DNA from: Acidobacteriota bacterium
GTDB taxonomy: Bacteria > Acidobacteriota > Terriglobia > Acidiferrales > UBA7541
Assembly (NCBI GenBank): GCA_013289695.1
Contig: JABCZK010000018.1
Location: 22,595 to 86,594 of the forward strand
DNA length: 64,000 nucleotides
Direction of reading: 5' to 3'
Shown here: in pieces, positions 16,904-26,646 of the stretch
Layout: every line of letters starts with the position of its first letter
How positions within the stretch are numbered: the stretch's first letter is position 1
The notes under the pieces: model-generated
What the model was told of the DNA's origin: nothing
The model's database searches: none
The model's input: only the letters and a program-made list of their open reading frames with translations
Made by a program: the position numbers and the translations under genes

Positions 16904-19795
16904 CTACGGTTGGGGTTCCGCTTCAATTTCCGGCGCCTCCGAAAGGTGCGTGTCACTGGGCGCAACTGCCGTGGTTGTTTCCGCTTTGTCCAGGGCTTGT
17001 GTGTCGAAAGTGTAGGCTATCTGGTTGGCAGTCAGGACGAAGAGCCGTTTGCCGTCGCCACTGAACGCCAATGCGGAGATGTGATAAGGAAAAGTCAGTT
17101 GGTTGCGCTTCTCGAGCGACTTCAGGTCGTAGACGTCGACCTGTCCGGATTCATTTTCAACCACCAGGATGCCCGCCGCAGTAGAAAGTGTCGAGTATGT
17201 TCCAAACAAGATCGCTTTCTGCTCGCCCGTTGACAGCGAATAGACGCGTGTACGATTTTCGTTGTCGCCGACAAGAACCCAATCGCCCTCCGCGGACGAA
17301 CGCGCGACACGGAAGGAGCCCTTGCCGGTGTCAATGAGGAGTTGTCCGCGCAAATTCCCGGTGGCTGGATCGAGAACCTCGAGCAGATAGGCGCCCTTCT
17401 GATCCCGCATCGCCGCGAATCGGGTTTGTAGCGAACCCGTCCCCTTGATCTCATCCTTTGCTGCGGCCTCTTCGACGCGCCACTCCAGGATCAAAGAATC
17501 GCGCGTCTGATTCAGAGTGATGGACGGCGCCTCCTTAGGAAAACTCCGCGACCAAAGCAAATGTCCATCGCGAACGTCCTTGACGTCCAACGTGATATCG
17601 CGGCTCAAAGTGTTCACTTTTCCAGCCGGCTTGCGGACAAGCAGGAATGGTCCATACTGCCGGGTGGCCACCTTTTCATCGATCGGGGCGCCAGGAATCA
17701 TATTCTCACTGGAGAGATTGGCGCGGGCGATGGTCCGCGGTTGCGGGTCCTCCTTTGGGAAATCGACGTAGAGTGCTTGGTCACCGTCGAAGTAAGCGCC
17801 GCGGAAACCGCGAGTGTAATAGAGGCGCTTCGAAGCAGCGAGATCCCAGACAGCGCCGCGGCTGGTTCCAGAAACGGCGAGCCATCTGAGATCGGAAGAC
17901 ACAGCCCAAGTTCGCAGCGAGCCAAGAGCACTTTTCGGAAGCTCCGCCTCACCTTTGCGCTCGTGAGTGGAGAGGTCGAAGATTCCGACTTCGCCCGAGA
18001 CCCTCTGACTGAGTACTTCGCGGTCGAAAACATCAATCACGGACGATTTCGCGGAACCAATTACAAAAGTCTGCGATTCCAGGTCCAGCACGCCCACGCG
18101 CGCGTCTTTGACGGGCTTCAGGATGACATAATAGCCGCGCGTGGGGGCCTCCATATCCTGATGCGGATTGATAGGAAGCCGCTCGACAACTTTTCCGGAT
18201 GGAAACTCGACGACGGCGGAGTCTTTAGGATCGAATTGGTTCTGAACAATCATGCGGTCCGGCGCAAGGAAAGCGAAATTCGCGGTGAGAGTTTTACCCA
18301 GAGCACCATCGAGTGGGATTTGGGCGTGATTCGCAACGTTAACCGCAATGGCCAGATCCGCGGCGGTCGCGGCGAAGTAATGGTCATCCGGGGAGAAAGC
18401 CATGCGGATCCATCGGCCATCGTCTGCTTCCGCCAACATGAATAGGAGGAGGCGCAGGAGATCGCCGGCTGAGCCGAAGGTCTTGGACTGAAAGTACGCC
18501 TTTTTTGTGAGCAGAGCATTTCCGCTGGCCACGTCAATTAACGCGAAGTCGAGACTCCGATTGACGCACGCGAGTAGTTTGCCGTCATGAGAAAGCGCGC
18601 TCTGCAGACAGCCATCGGGCAGGGTCATTTCGTGAACGCTGGTGCGATTTTGATCGTCGATGCCCCATTCTTCGACCCTGAGCCCGTGCGTGAGGAAAAA
18701 GATTTCTTGCGAATCCGGGGAGAACTGAGCGTCGCGGGCCTCCGCGGCATTAATCCGGAATAGGAAAGTAAATGGATCGTTGGCGAAGACGAATATGTTG
18801 GCGTCGTCCTGCGCCAGTGAGTATTCGCCGTTCGGACTAAATTTCAGATTCTTGATGTCGGTACGCAACGGCGGATCGAGAGGCTGTTTGGAAACCGCAC
18901 CTACCAAGTGCTCGCGATGTCCGAAACCAGAATAGGCGATGACCTCAGATTGCCAGGCGAGAAACTCGGCCGAGGCAGCGGCCGGGGTCGTCGCGCGACA
19001 CGTCTCCGGGAGTAAAGTCAGGGATTTGTGGAGTTCGCGAAGCCGTTTCTCGTCGGGCTTGGTCGCCCCGAAGAAATCGGTCAGTAGGTTCCCGGTTTTC
19101 CCGTGGGTCTGCGCGAGCCGGTCAAAAAACTCCACAAAAGCTTGCGGCGAGAATCCAGCGGCGGCCGCGGCGTACAGAGCCACGCGATCCGCCTGGTATT
19201 GGTGAGGTTCTTCCTGTTGCCAGTCTCTCTCCGCGGTCTTGGTGAGCGTGCTTTTATTGCGCGCGATGCTGTCCAGCATACGGTTGAACTTGTCGAAAAT
19301 ATCTTTGCGGTCGCCCACGGAATCGACGCCTAGAAAGTCATGAAACTCGCGCGTCATCTCGATGGAACTCTGGTGGGTGAGGATATGACCCATCTCATGG
19401 CCGAGCAAACCGGCGAGTTCGTCGTCGCTGCGAAGGAAAGCGACCATTTTTCGCGTGACATAAATGCGCCCAGCGCCCACGCTGAACGAGTTCACTACCG
19501 GGGAATCGATAAGGATGACGCGAAACTTCAATTGCGTCGGCGGGAGTTGCGCGAGGATCCGATTGGTGATCTGGTTCAGGCGGCCAGCCAGTTCGTCGTC
19601 ATGGATGACGCGGTAGTTTTTCTCCAGCCATTCGGCTTCGACGTCGCCCAAATCCAGCTCCTGCTGTGGGCTGAAAATGTTGGCACTCGTCGTGGCACTG
19701 AGCGCCGGAGGAGCCGGGCATTTCTCTTGCGCGCACACCGCCCCCGCGATGAGGACAGCCGAAATCGAGAGAAGTGCGATGGAGAGTATCTTCAT
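16904..19795 (-). CDS. M48-family metalloprotease with WD40-like C-terminus; third zinc ligand changed
   Basis: Exported protein of 963 residues. A signal peptide (cut near AVCA/QEK) is followed by an M48 peptidase domain at about 40-250 with HEMGH at 133-137. The remainder is a beta-propeller-like region of repeated strands (for example MAFSPDDHYFAATAADLAIAV, FSGDGKRLFVLTANQ). In M48 enzymes the third zinc ligand is Glu in an E-x-x-A-D motif; here the aligned motif is QYQAD (199-203), so Glu is Gln. It may therefore be weakly active or inactive, or use another ligand. BepA/LoiP relatives act in outer-membrane protein quality control. It lies 84 bp downstream of kinase 1 on the same strand and may be cotranscribed with it. 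Confidence 0.88.
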   Translation of the reverse strand: MKILSIALLSISAVLIAGAVCAQEKCPAPPALSATTSANIFSPQQELDLGDVEAEWLEKNYRVIHDDELAGRLNQITNRILAQLPPTQLKFRVILIDSPVVNSFSVGAGRIYVTRKMVAFLRSDDELAGLLGHEMGHILTHQSSIEMTREFHDFLGVDSVGDRKDIFDKFNRMLDSIARNKSTLTKTAERDWQQEEPHQYQADRVALYAAAAAGFSPQAFVEFFDRLAQTHGKTGNLLTDFFGATKPDEKRLRELHKSLTLLPETCRATTPAAASAEFLAWQSEVIAYSGFGHREHLVGAVSKQPLDPPLRTDIKNLKFSPNGEYSLAQDDANIFVFANDPFTFLFRINAAEARDAQFSPDSQEIFFLTHGLRVEEWGIDDQNRTSVHEMTLPDGCLQSALSHDGKLLACVNRSLDFALIDVASGNALLTKKAYFQSKTFGSAGDLLRLLLFMLAEADDGRWIRMAFSPDDHYFAATAADLAIAVNVANHAQIPLDGALGKTLTANFAFLAPDRMIVQNQFDPKDSAVVEFPSGKVVERLPINPHQDMEAPTRGYYVILKPVKDARVGVLDLESQTFVIGSAKSSVIDVFDREVLSQRVSGEVGIFDLSTHERKGEAELPKSALGSLRTWAVSSDLRWLAVSGTSRGAVWDLAASKRLYYTRGFRGAYFDGDQALYVDFPKEDPQPRTIARANLSSENMIPGAPIDEKVATRQYGPFLLVRKPAGKVNTLSRDITLDVKDVRDGHLLWSRSFPKEAPSITLNQTRDSLILEWRVEEAAAKDEIKGTGSLQTRFAAMRDQKGAYLLEVLDPATGNLRGQLLIDTGKGSFRVARSSAEGDWVLVGDNENRTRVYSLSTGEQKAILFGTYSTLSTAAGILVVENESGQVDVYDLKSLEKRNQLTFPYHISALAFSGDGKRLFVLTANQIAYTFDTQALDKAETTTAVAPSDTHLSEAPEIEAEPQP

Positions 19796-19879
19796 ATGCG
19801 CGGCATTGCATATAGCACAACGGGCGGGATTACGAAAGCGTACATTAACTAGGGGAGTTGTATGCGAGTGTCACTGAGG

Positions 19880-22800
19880 TTATTGCAGTTTGGCGTATTC
19901 GGATTTGGCAGCGCCGAGGATGGGGATGTTGGGATCGGCATCTTTCCATAGCGCGAAGAAATCTTGATAGGCTACGCGGGCTTTGGCTGAGTCACCTTCT
20001 GCGGCATACGCACGCGCGAGGCCCAGCTTGGCCAGCGCGCCGGTGATTGAATTGAGCACGACTCCGGGATGATCCACGATCTTTTGAAATTCGGCGGCGG
20101 CTTCGCTGCCTTTGCCCAGGGCCAGGTAGGCGCGGCCGCGCTGGTAGGTGCTGAGCATGGATCTTTGGTTGGCCAGGTCGAACGGAATGACCGGCTGGAG
20201 AATCTCGACGGCTTTCGCGGGATTGTTGCGGCCGATTTCGAGCGTCGCGCGAATGACGGGGAGATCGAACGAATTCAGCATCGTGTTGGAAGGATTTGCC
20301 TTTGCAAGGTCGGCGACGACGGCTTCGGCACGAGCCACGTCGCCAGCGCGCGCTAACGCATATGCGGCGTCCGTGCGCGCGCGCAGCGACGGAGAATTAT
20401 TTGCCAGCGCAGCTGCGGCGTCCCGGCGCGCGCCAGTGTCATCACCAACCTCGGCCTCCATCATGGCTAGCGTGGAGAGCGTCTGTGTTGCCGATTCGTT
20501 CGCGTGCAACGCTTCGAAGGCACTGCGGGCGCGCGCCATCGAGGCACGCGCTTTCTCCATGCGTCCGTTGTACGCGTCCGTGTGAGCCGCAAGCACGAGC
20601 GCGAACGCGGCAGCCTCCGCGCCTTTGGAAGTGAGAACTGAAAGCTCACGGTCCATGGCGGACGAATCGTTTTGCGCAAACGCCAGGAAATAGAGAAGCC
20701 GGTGAAAGTTCGGCACATCCAGTTTGGCCGCGAAGGCTTGATTCATCGTTGCTTTGGCTTCATCGAATCGCCCCAGGCCGAGATAGTCTCCGGTGACAGC
20801 CACGAAGGCAATGCTTTCTTCGGGATTCAGCTGATGCGCCTGGCGGGCGACAGGCAGAGCCTTCTCCCACTGGCCCATCAAAGCGTAGGAAACGCCCAGA
20901 TTGTTGAACGGGATCGAATCGCGCGGGTAGGTTTGCGTCCAGAGTTGATAGACCTGATTGGCCTGCTCGATGTCGCCGGTCACGTTGTCGTAGTAGTGCG
21001 AATCAATGTAGAACTTTTCCGCCTCGCTGGCGCGGTCGCGCAAGCCGTAAGCCTTCTTGGTGTACTCGACGCCCACGGCGCGTTCGCCCATATTCGATTC
21101 CACCTGGCCCAGCGTGGCATAGGCGATGGCGAAATTGGGATCGAGCGCGACCGCTTGCTTGAAGAAGGGCGCGGCGGCTTCTTCGCCCTGGCTGGCGCGG
21201 GCTTGCATTCCCAGGCTGTAGGCTTTCAGCGCTTCCAGCGAAGAAGTGGTCGCTTCCTGGATGGGCGTGTTGTATTTCTGAATGGAGGCGAGTGATTCGC
21301 CGAGCTTGCGGCGAATATCTTCGGCTGCGTTGCCGAGCGCGCCGAGAACATGATCCTTATCGGGGGCTTCGGCGTTGGCGGTGGCGAGTGTTTCGCCGGA
21401 AGCGCAGTTGAGCGCGTTGAGAATTAGATTGTAGGTGTTGCCGATTTGCGCGATGGAGCCTTCGAGGACGGCGGCGCTTTGCGTGCGCTGGCAGATTTGC
21501 CGCGCGAGATCGTTGCTGACGCGCGCGGTGGCTGGCTGGCCCATGTATTGCATGGTTTGTTGCATTTGGCGATCGGAGAGAATGTGCAGGAACGGGGACT
21601 GCGCGAGTTGCGCGGCGAGGCCCTGGCGTAGCGCGCCGTCGAATACCGCATCGCCCGTCGTATTCGTGAAATCGGCGAGAACGATGGAACCTTGGCCAGT
21701 GAGTTTTGGGCCGCGATGCGTGAAGAAATATGCGCCGGCGGCAAGCGCGACTACGATTGCGGCTGCGGCGGCGATGCGCGGCAAGCGCCTGCGTGGTGCC
21801 ACGTTCGACGGCTGCGCGGTTGCTACTGCGGCGGAAGCGGATGATGGCGCGCCTGCTATTGCTGTGGCTGACGTCGCCGTTCCCGCCGCAGGTTGCGCTG
21901 TGGTTATCGGCACTGCACTTGTTCCGCCTGACGGAGTCATAGCGGCAATTGCGCGGCCGCTGGATGGAGTGGACTGGGTTGCGGTGTCGCCGAACGCGCC
22001 CGAGTTCTGCTGCGGCATGGCGGCTTGCGCTTGCGCGAAAGGCACCGCGCCGGAAACGGGGTTGGAGCCGGAGTCGCGTTTGAGGCGCGCCAGATCCGTG
22101 CGCAATTCCGCGGCGTGCTGATAACGCATGCGGCGATCTTTTTCGAGCGCCTTGGAAATCACTTCTTCCAAACGCGGCGGAATATCAGGGTTCAGGCGTA
22201 CCGCGGGCAGCGGCGCTTTTTCCAGGATGGCGTTGAAGACGACCGCCGTCGTGGCTCCGCGAAACGGGACCGCGCCGGTGGCCATCTCGTAGAGCACCGC
22301 GCCAAAACTGAAAAGATCGCTGCGCACGTCCAGCGTTTCTCCGCGCGCCTGCTCCGGCGACATATACGCCACGGTTCCTACCGCCGTCCCCGCGCTGGTG
22401 AGGTCCGCTTCCCTTACGGACGGTGTGTCCACCGTGAGATCCGAAGGATTCAGTCCCCGCGTCGCATCCGACGTCGCCAGAATTTGCTTGGCCAAGCCAA
22501 AATCCAGAATTTTTGCGTGGCCGCGATCCGTGATGAATAAATTCGCGGGCTTAATGTCGCGATGGACGATTCCCTTGGAGTGCGCGGCATCCAGCGCGTC
22601 GGCAATCTCGATTCCCAGATCGAGCAGCATCTCCATATCCAGCGGACGACCGGAAATGCGGTGCTTCAGCGTCATGCCTTCCAGAAACTCCATGGCGATG
22701 AAGGGACGTCCGTCCTGCTGGCCGATTTCGTAGATGGTGCAGATGTTGGGATGGTTCAGCGCGGAGGCGGCGCGGGCTTCGCGGCGAAAACGTTCGAGCG

Positions 22801-22966
22801 ATTGCGGGTCGCGCGCGACGTCTTCCGGGAGAAATTTCAGAGCGACGAAGCGGCCGAGTTCGGTATCTTCGGCCTTGTAAACGACGCCCATGCCTCCGCC
22901 GCCCAATTTTTCCAGGACGCGATAGTGAGAAATCGTGCGGCCGATTGGCGACTGGGGTTCCGGCAT
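19880..22966 (-). CDS. Transmembrane serine/threonine kinase with TPR sensor region (kinase 1)
   Basis: Pkn2-type receptor kinase of 1028 residues. The kinase domain spans about 15-285: P-loop [10 protein letters not shown], Lys44 in [15 protein letters not shown] with Asp137, DFG at 155-157, and YMSPEQARG. An Ala/Thr/Ser/Pro-rich linker (300-392) leads to one membrane helix (398-415). Outside the membrane there is a FlgO/TolB-N-like domain ([20 protein letters not shown]) followed by a long TPR array. It is predicted to phosphorylate cytoplasmic targets in response to an extracytoplasmic cue. The ATG lies 11 nt after the -10, so the transcript should be nearly leaderless. Kinase 2 at 54 kb is a paralogue. 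Confidence 0.95.
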   Translation of the reverse strand: MPEPQSPIGRTISHYRVLEKLGGGGMGVVYKAEDTELGRFVALKFLPEDVARDPQSLERFRREARAASALNHPNICTIYEIGQQDGRPFIAMEFLEGMTLKHRISGRPLDMEMLLDLGIEIADALDAAHSKGIVHRDIKPANLFITDRGHAKILDFGLAKQILATSDATRGLNPSDLTVDTPSVREADLTSAGTAVGTVAYMSPEQARGETLDVRSDLFSFGAVLYEMATGAVPFRGATTAVVFNAILEKAPLPAVRLNPDIPPRLEEVISKALEKDRRMRYQHAAELRTDLARLKRDSGSNPVSGAVPFAQAQAAMPQQNSGAFGDTATQSTPSSGRAIAAMTPSGGTSAVPITTAQPAAGTATSATAIAGAPSSASAAVATAQPSNVAPRRRLPRIAAAAAIVVALAAGAYFFTHRGPKLTGQGSIVLADFTNTTGDAVFDGALRQGLAAQLAQSPFLHILSDRQMQQTMQYMGQPATARVSNDLARQICQRTQSAAVLEGSIAQIGNTYNLILNALNCASGETLATANAEAPDKDHVLGALGNAAEDIRRKLGESLASIQKYNTPIQEATTSSLEALKAYSLGMQARASQGEEAAAPFFKQAVALDPNFAIAYATLGQVESNMGERAVGVEYTKKAYGLRDRASEAEKFYIDSHYYDNVTGDIEQANQVYQLWTQTYPRDSIPFNNLGVSYALMGQWEKALPVARQAHQLNPEESIAFVAVTGDYLGLGRFDEAKATMNQAFAAKLDVPNFHRLLYFLAFAQNDSSAMDRELSVLTSKGAEAAAFALVLAAHTDAYNGRMEKARASMARARSAFEALHANESATQTLSTLAMMEAEVGDDTGARRDAAAALANNSPSLRARTDAAYALARAGDVARAEAVVADLAKANPSNTMLNSFDLPVIRATLEIGRNNPAKAVEILQPVIPFDLANQRSMLSTYQRGRAYLALGKGSEAAAEFQKIVDHPGVVLNSITGALAKLGLARAYAAEGDSAKARVAYQDFFALWKDADPNIPILGAAKSEYAKLQ

Positions 22967-22977
22967 GAGTGGCGCAC

Positions 22978-23006
22978 ATATTAGGATGCGCGCGAGGGCA
23001 AGTCAA
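22978..23006 (-). promoter_or_regulatory. Kinase 1 promoter (near-leaderless)
   Basis: On the minus strand: TTGACT (23001-23006), 17-bp spacer, TAATAT (22978-22983). The kinase ATG (22964-22966) follows 11 nt after the -10, so transcription should start about 4-5 nt before it and there is no room for a Shine-Dalgarno site. The same module occurs at 26691-26719 and 54691-54719. Confidence 0.75.
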
Positions 23007-23148
23007 CGAGGAGCGAAAGGGTATGAATGGGCTTTGCGTCATCGGGCAAGCTAACTAGACCTGGCTAAGGAGGGCATGCGTACCGCCCGAGTAGGGCGAT
23101 GTACACGGTGGCAGTAATGCAGGATAAGGCGGGAGTAGATCAGGCGAT

Positions 23149-23238
23149 TTATGGAACAAAAATCATTCCTCTTTTACCAATCAAGACCGCCACACAAAAA
23201 ACGACGATAAGTGCGGGCACAATTTGTAAAAGTTTCAT
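23149..23238 (-). CDS. Possible 29-residue single-helix membrane microprotein
   Basis: A short frame on the minus strand starting MKLLQIVPALIVVFCVAVLI and ending GKRGMIFVP. It is one hydrophobic helix followed by a positive turn, a typical layout for bacterial small membrane proteins. There is no clear Shine-Dalgarno, and the surrounding DNA (22984-23325, about 340 bp) is AT-richer and otherwise empty. It could be chance. An opposite-strand open frame over 23099-23371 looks less protein-like. Confidence 0.3.
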   Translation of the reverse strand: MKLLQIVPALIVVFCVAVLIGKRGMIFVP

Positions 23239-23325
23239 TGAGACACCATATCGCCGAACGGAAATCGTGCATGTTCGAAATCGTACAATTCCGAGCGCGG
23301 ACGCGACCGACCAAGATTTCCCGAT

Positions 23326-23511
23326 TCAGTTTAGGACCGGCCCAAAATTCGTAGCATATCGGACCGTCTGAGAATGCGATTCCCGGACCTCATATTCTCC
23401 GGGCCAAACTTCGTTAAGTGACTCCACCAGCTGCACGGCCTCTTCAAGCGCATCGCGGCACGCTACCCGTACGAACTCGCCATTCTCAAGCAGCTTGAAC
23501 GCCGTATACAT
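23326..23511 (-). CDS. Small hypothetical protein
   Basis: Sixty-one residues from the ATG at 23509-23511 (an AAGGAG lies about 12 nt upstream; an in-frame start at 23574 would add 21 residues). The composition is protein-like: a strand YTAFKLLENGEFVRVA, an acidic helix DALEEAVQLVESLNEVWPG, and a strand EYEVRES. It resembles short alpha/beta proteins of unknown function seen in Acidobacteria. It is divergent from the PQQ dehydrogenase gene and has a CRP-like palindrome upstream. Confidence 0.5.
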   Translation of the reverse strand: MYTAFKLLENGEFVRVACRDALEEAVQLVESLNEVWPGEYEVRESHSQTVRYATNFGPVLN

Positions 23512-23583
23512 CGGACAAGCACGCTCCTTCATCTTGGTTGAACCCGTTCGACTGAAAAAGTAGCGTTGCTCCACTTAAATAGC

Positions 23584-23599
23584 TGTGACGCAGGTCACG
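23584..23599. promoter_or_regulatory. CRP/FNR-like palindrome
   Basis: TGTGACGCAGGTCACG, which fits TGTGA-N6-TCAC(A/G), the general CRP/FNR-superfamily site. It sits between the divergent small gene (start 23511) and the PQQ dehydrogenase gene (start 23792), so either could be the target. Confidence 0.45.
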
Positions 23600-23791
23600 G
23601 CTTCGTGTGATCGCGAACACGTCGGGCCGATTTCGCCAGGACGCCCGCGCGAGTCAGCAACCCGACGGCTGTCTGGAAAAGCATGCTGGGGGCTGTTCCG
23701 CTGCGGGATCGGTTAGGATTCTGGCGATCTATTTCGGTATTTTTCGCGAGACTAAGTGTTGCCGAATGTCATCAAAGTTTCGAGGTGCTTG

Positions 23792-25627
23792 ATGCAAACA
23801 TCCAATCCATCGAAGACTTTATTTGCGATCTTTGCGGTTCTTGCCGCAATTTACCTGGGCAGTTCACTGTTGCCGGCGCGAGGCCGATTCAATTCCGCTG
23901 CGGCGGCTGAAAACAAAAGCCCGGCATGCCCGAACGATGACAGTGGATTGAGGTTACCTGCCGGCTTTTGCGCAACGGTCTTCGCCGACGGCATCGGCCA
24001 TGCGCGGCACATGGTGGTCGCGCCGAGCGGAGTTCTTTACCTCAACACCTGGTCGGGACGGTATTACGGCAATGACACGCCGCATGCCGGTGGTTTCCTG
24101 GTAGCCCTGCAAGACAAAAGCGGCACGGGCAAGGCCGATATGATTGAGCGCTTTGGCGAAACCGTGCAGAGTGGCGGAGCGGGCGGAACGGGGATCGCCT
24201 GGTACCAGGAAGCGATCTACGCCGAGAACAACGATCGCATCTTGCGATATTCCTTACCCGCCGGTTCCCTGGTGCCGAGTGGCTCAGCCGACACCATCGT
24301 CTCCGGATTGCCTCTGGGCGGCGACCATCCGATGCATCCCTTCATCATCAACGCCGAAGGAGCGCTGTACGTGGATGTGGCCACCGCGACCAATTCCTGC
24401 CAGCTGAAAAATCGGACCCTCAAATCGGCTGGCCTGAACCCCTGCACGGAACTTGAAACCCGCGGTGGTATCTGGCGCTATGACGCGAATAAGACGAACC
24501 AAGCCTTTTCACCAGCTGAACGCTTCGCCACGGGAATCCGCAATGCCGAGGGTTTTGCTATCGATTCCAGCGGGCGAGTGTTTGTGACCCAGCACGGACG
24601 GGACCAGCTGCGCATGAATTGGCCCGACCTGTATAAGCCCGATCAGGAAGCAACGCTGCCGGCTGAAGAACTATTGCTTTTGAAACCGCACGGAGACTAT
24701 GGCTGGCCCGAGTGCTACTACGACGCCTTCGCGCAGAAGCTGGTTCTGGCTCCGGAATACGGTGGCGACGGCGGCAAAACGATCGGCGTATGCGCGGACA
24801 AGATTGAGCCCGTTGCGGCATATCCCGCGCATTGGGCGCCGAATGCGATGGTGCTATACGACAAGACGCAGTTTCCGGCGCACTACCGTGACGGCGTCTT
24901 CATCGCGTTCCACGGGTCATGGGATCGGGCGCCGTATCCGCAGGGCGGCTACAACGTAGTTTTTCAGGCGCTCGCCGGGGAACGCGCATCCGGCCAATGC
25001 GAAGTATTTGCGGATGGTTTTGCCGGAGCGGCGGAGTCCCCGGCCCAAGCCGCGCATCGTCCCTCTGGCTTGGCGGTGGGACCGGATGGTGCGCTGTACG
25101 TTTCCGATGACATCCGCGGACGGATTTACCGGATTGTCTATCTTGGTGGTGCATCAGCCGACGCCGCAGCGAACGTGACACCATGTCCGAGCTTGACCGC
25201 TCCGGCCGGCGCTCCCGTCGCAGTTGCCGCGAAACCGCCCGAGGGCACGCATCCGGATGCCGGTGCTGCCGCGAAGGCAACGGGCAATCTTCCCGTGCCA
25301 TCAGGCGCGACGCCAGAAATGGTTGCGCTCGGTGGGCGCATCTACCATGGCCAAGTGGGCGGAGCTGCTTGCACGGGCTGCCATGGCGATAACGGTGAAG
25401 GCACTCCTTTGGGGCCGCCGCTAGCAGGCACGAACAAGAAATGGCTGTGGAGCGATGGTAGTTTCGCCGGAATTGCGAAAACGATAACCGACGGTGTGTC
25501 GCAACCAAAGGAATATCGCAGTCCGATGCCGCCGATGGGTGGGGCGCAACTTACGCCGGAGCAAGTGAAAGCGCTGGGGGCGTACGTATGGAGCATGAAC
25601 CATCGCGCGCCGGCCAATACGAATTAA
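23792..25627 (+). CDS. PQQ-type glucose/sorbosone dehydrogenase fused to cytochrome c
   Basis: Periplasmic oxidoreductase of 611 residues. A signal/anchor helix (residues 8-30) is followed by a six-bladed beta-propeller of the GdhB/sorbosone type: LRLPAGFCATVFADGIGHAR, GGDHPMHPFIINAEG, RNAEGFAIDSSGRVFVTQHG, then PSGLAVGPDGALYVSDD. The C-terminal class I cytochrome c domain has one CxxCH in ACTGCHGDNGEG and a distal Met in SPMPPMGG. The fusion lets electrons from sugar oxidation pass straight to haem. I chose the inner ATG at 23792 because the signal helix follows it; a longer frame begins at 23756. It is monocistronic. Confidence 0.9.
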   Translation: MQTSNPSKTLFAIFAVLAAIYLGSSLLPARGRFNSAAAAENKSPACPNDDSGLRLPAGFCATVFADGIGHARHMVVAPSGVLYLNTWSGRYYGNDTPHAGGFLVALQDKSGTGKADMIERFGETVQSGGAGGTGIAWYQEAIYAENNDRILRYSLPAGSLVPSGSADTIVSGLPLGGDHPMHPFIINAEGALYVDVATATNSCQLKNRTLKSAGLNPCTELETRGGIWRYDANKTNQAFSPAERFATGIRNAEGFAIDSSGRVFVTQHGRDQLRMNWPDLYKPDQEATLPAEELLLLKPHGDYGWPECYYDAFAQKLVLAPEYGGDGGKTIGVCADKIEPVAAYPAHWAPNAMVLYDKTQFPAHYRDGVFIAFHGSWDRAPYPQGGYNVVFQALAGERASGQCEVFADGFAGAAESPAQAAHRPSGLAVGPDGALYVSDDIRGRIYRIVYLGGASADAAANVTPCPSLTAPAGAPVAVAAKPPEGTHPDAGAAAKATGNLPVPSGATPEMVALGGRIYHGQVGGAACTGCHGDNGEGTPLGPPLAGTNKKWLWSDGSFAGIAKTITDGVSQPKEYRSPMPPMGGAQLTPEQVKALGAYVWSMNHRAPANTN

Positions 25628-25665
25628 CCGCCTCAGCCCGGTGCGATAACTCGAGTGTTCTTGGG

Positions 25666-26646
25666 CTATAACTGGCCGAGAAAGTCGAGCATCGCTCTGT
25701 TGACCTCAGCAGGGCGTTCTTGCTGCGTCCAGTGGCCGCAGCCCGGGAGCATCAGGGTTCCGCGCAGTTGTGGCACGAAGTAGGCGAGGCTGGCAATTAT
25801 CTGATTCATGCCGCGGAAGCCCACCACGAGATCGCGGTCGCCGGCAATATAGAGCGCGGGCACGCTGACACGAGCGTCCGCGAACGCGGCCAATAGCTCC
25901 CAGCCGCGGTCAATGTTGCGGTACCAGTTCAACCCTCCGCGGAACCCAGTGCGCGTGAATTCTTCCACGTAATACGCTATGTCTACTTCGGTAAGCCACG
26001 GTGGAACTGACGCGGGCTCCGCCATGCGCGAAAGAAAGCCGCCCCCGCGCGGCACCATGCCGACCTCGCGGCCGGACGCGGCCGCGTTTTCCCGGCGCGG
26101 GGAATCGCCGGAGGCGGAATAGAGCAAAGTCCGGATGCTGCGCGAAACGTCACGCTCGAGTTCCGCCTCGGCAACACCGGGAGTCTGAAAATAGAGTTGA
26201 TAGAAAAGTGCGTCGTCCGTTTGCGGCATCAGGCTGGTAGGACGCACAGGCGATCGCGGCCAGAACGGTACGCTCAATCCGATCACCGCCGAAAAACGAT
26301 CGGGACGCAGCAGCGCGGAATGCCAGGCGACGGGCGCGCCCCAGTCGTGACCGGCGATCACAGCGGTATCTGCGCCGAGAGCGTCCAACAGACCGACCAT
26401 ATCGCCTACCAAGTGAAGCAGCGTGTATTGATCTATGGCCTCGGGGCGATCGGTCTGGCCGTAGCCGCGCATGTCTGGCGCGACCGCGCGAAAGCCTGCT
26501 TCCGCGAGCGCTTGCAGTTGGTGCCGCCAGGAATACCACGACTCGGGGAATCCATGACACAAGAGCACGAGCGGACCTGAGCCACATTCGGCGATGTGCA
26601 TGCGAATTCCGTTCGTTTCGATGAAGCGATGCTTGAGTTCAATCAT
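25666..26646 (-). CDS. Alpha/beta hydrolase, soluble epoxide hydrolase-like
   Basis: Cytoplasmic hydrolase of 326 residues. The oxyanion motif HGFPESW (31-37) and the nucleophile Asp101 in AGHDWGAPVAWH are the epoxide-hydrolase signature; the general base His lies in LPGCGHWTQQERP near the C-terminus, and a cap domain lies between. It hydrolyses epoxides to diols by a covalent ester. The ATG at 26644-26646 is preceded in frame by eleven codons copied from the start of kinase 1, including PIGRT, with the kinase ATG changed to ACG. A TTG at 26662-26664 in this fossil could also start translation and give the N-terminus MPIGRTMIEL. Confidence 0.9.
   Translation of the reverse strand: MIELKHRFIETNGIRMHIAECGSGPLVLLCHGFPESWYSWRHQLQALAEAGFRAVAPDMRGYGQTDRPEAIDQYTLLHLVGDMVGLLDALGADTAVIAGHDWGAPVAWHSALLRPDRFSAVIGLSVPFWPRSPVRPTSLMPQTDDALFYQLYFQTPGVAEAELERDVSRSIRTLLYSASGDSPRRENAAASGREVGMVPRGGGFLSRMAEPASVPPWLTEVDIAYYVEEFTRTGFRGGLNWYRNIDRGWELLAAFADARVSVPALYIAGDRDLVVGFRGMNQIIASLAYFVPQLRGTLMLPGCGHWTQQERPAEVNRAMLDFLGQL

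Noticed and set aside
23099..23371. 90-codon plus-strand frame
   Set aside because: Low-quality sequence, no ribosome-binding site, overlaps the better small gene on the minus strand.
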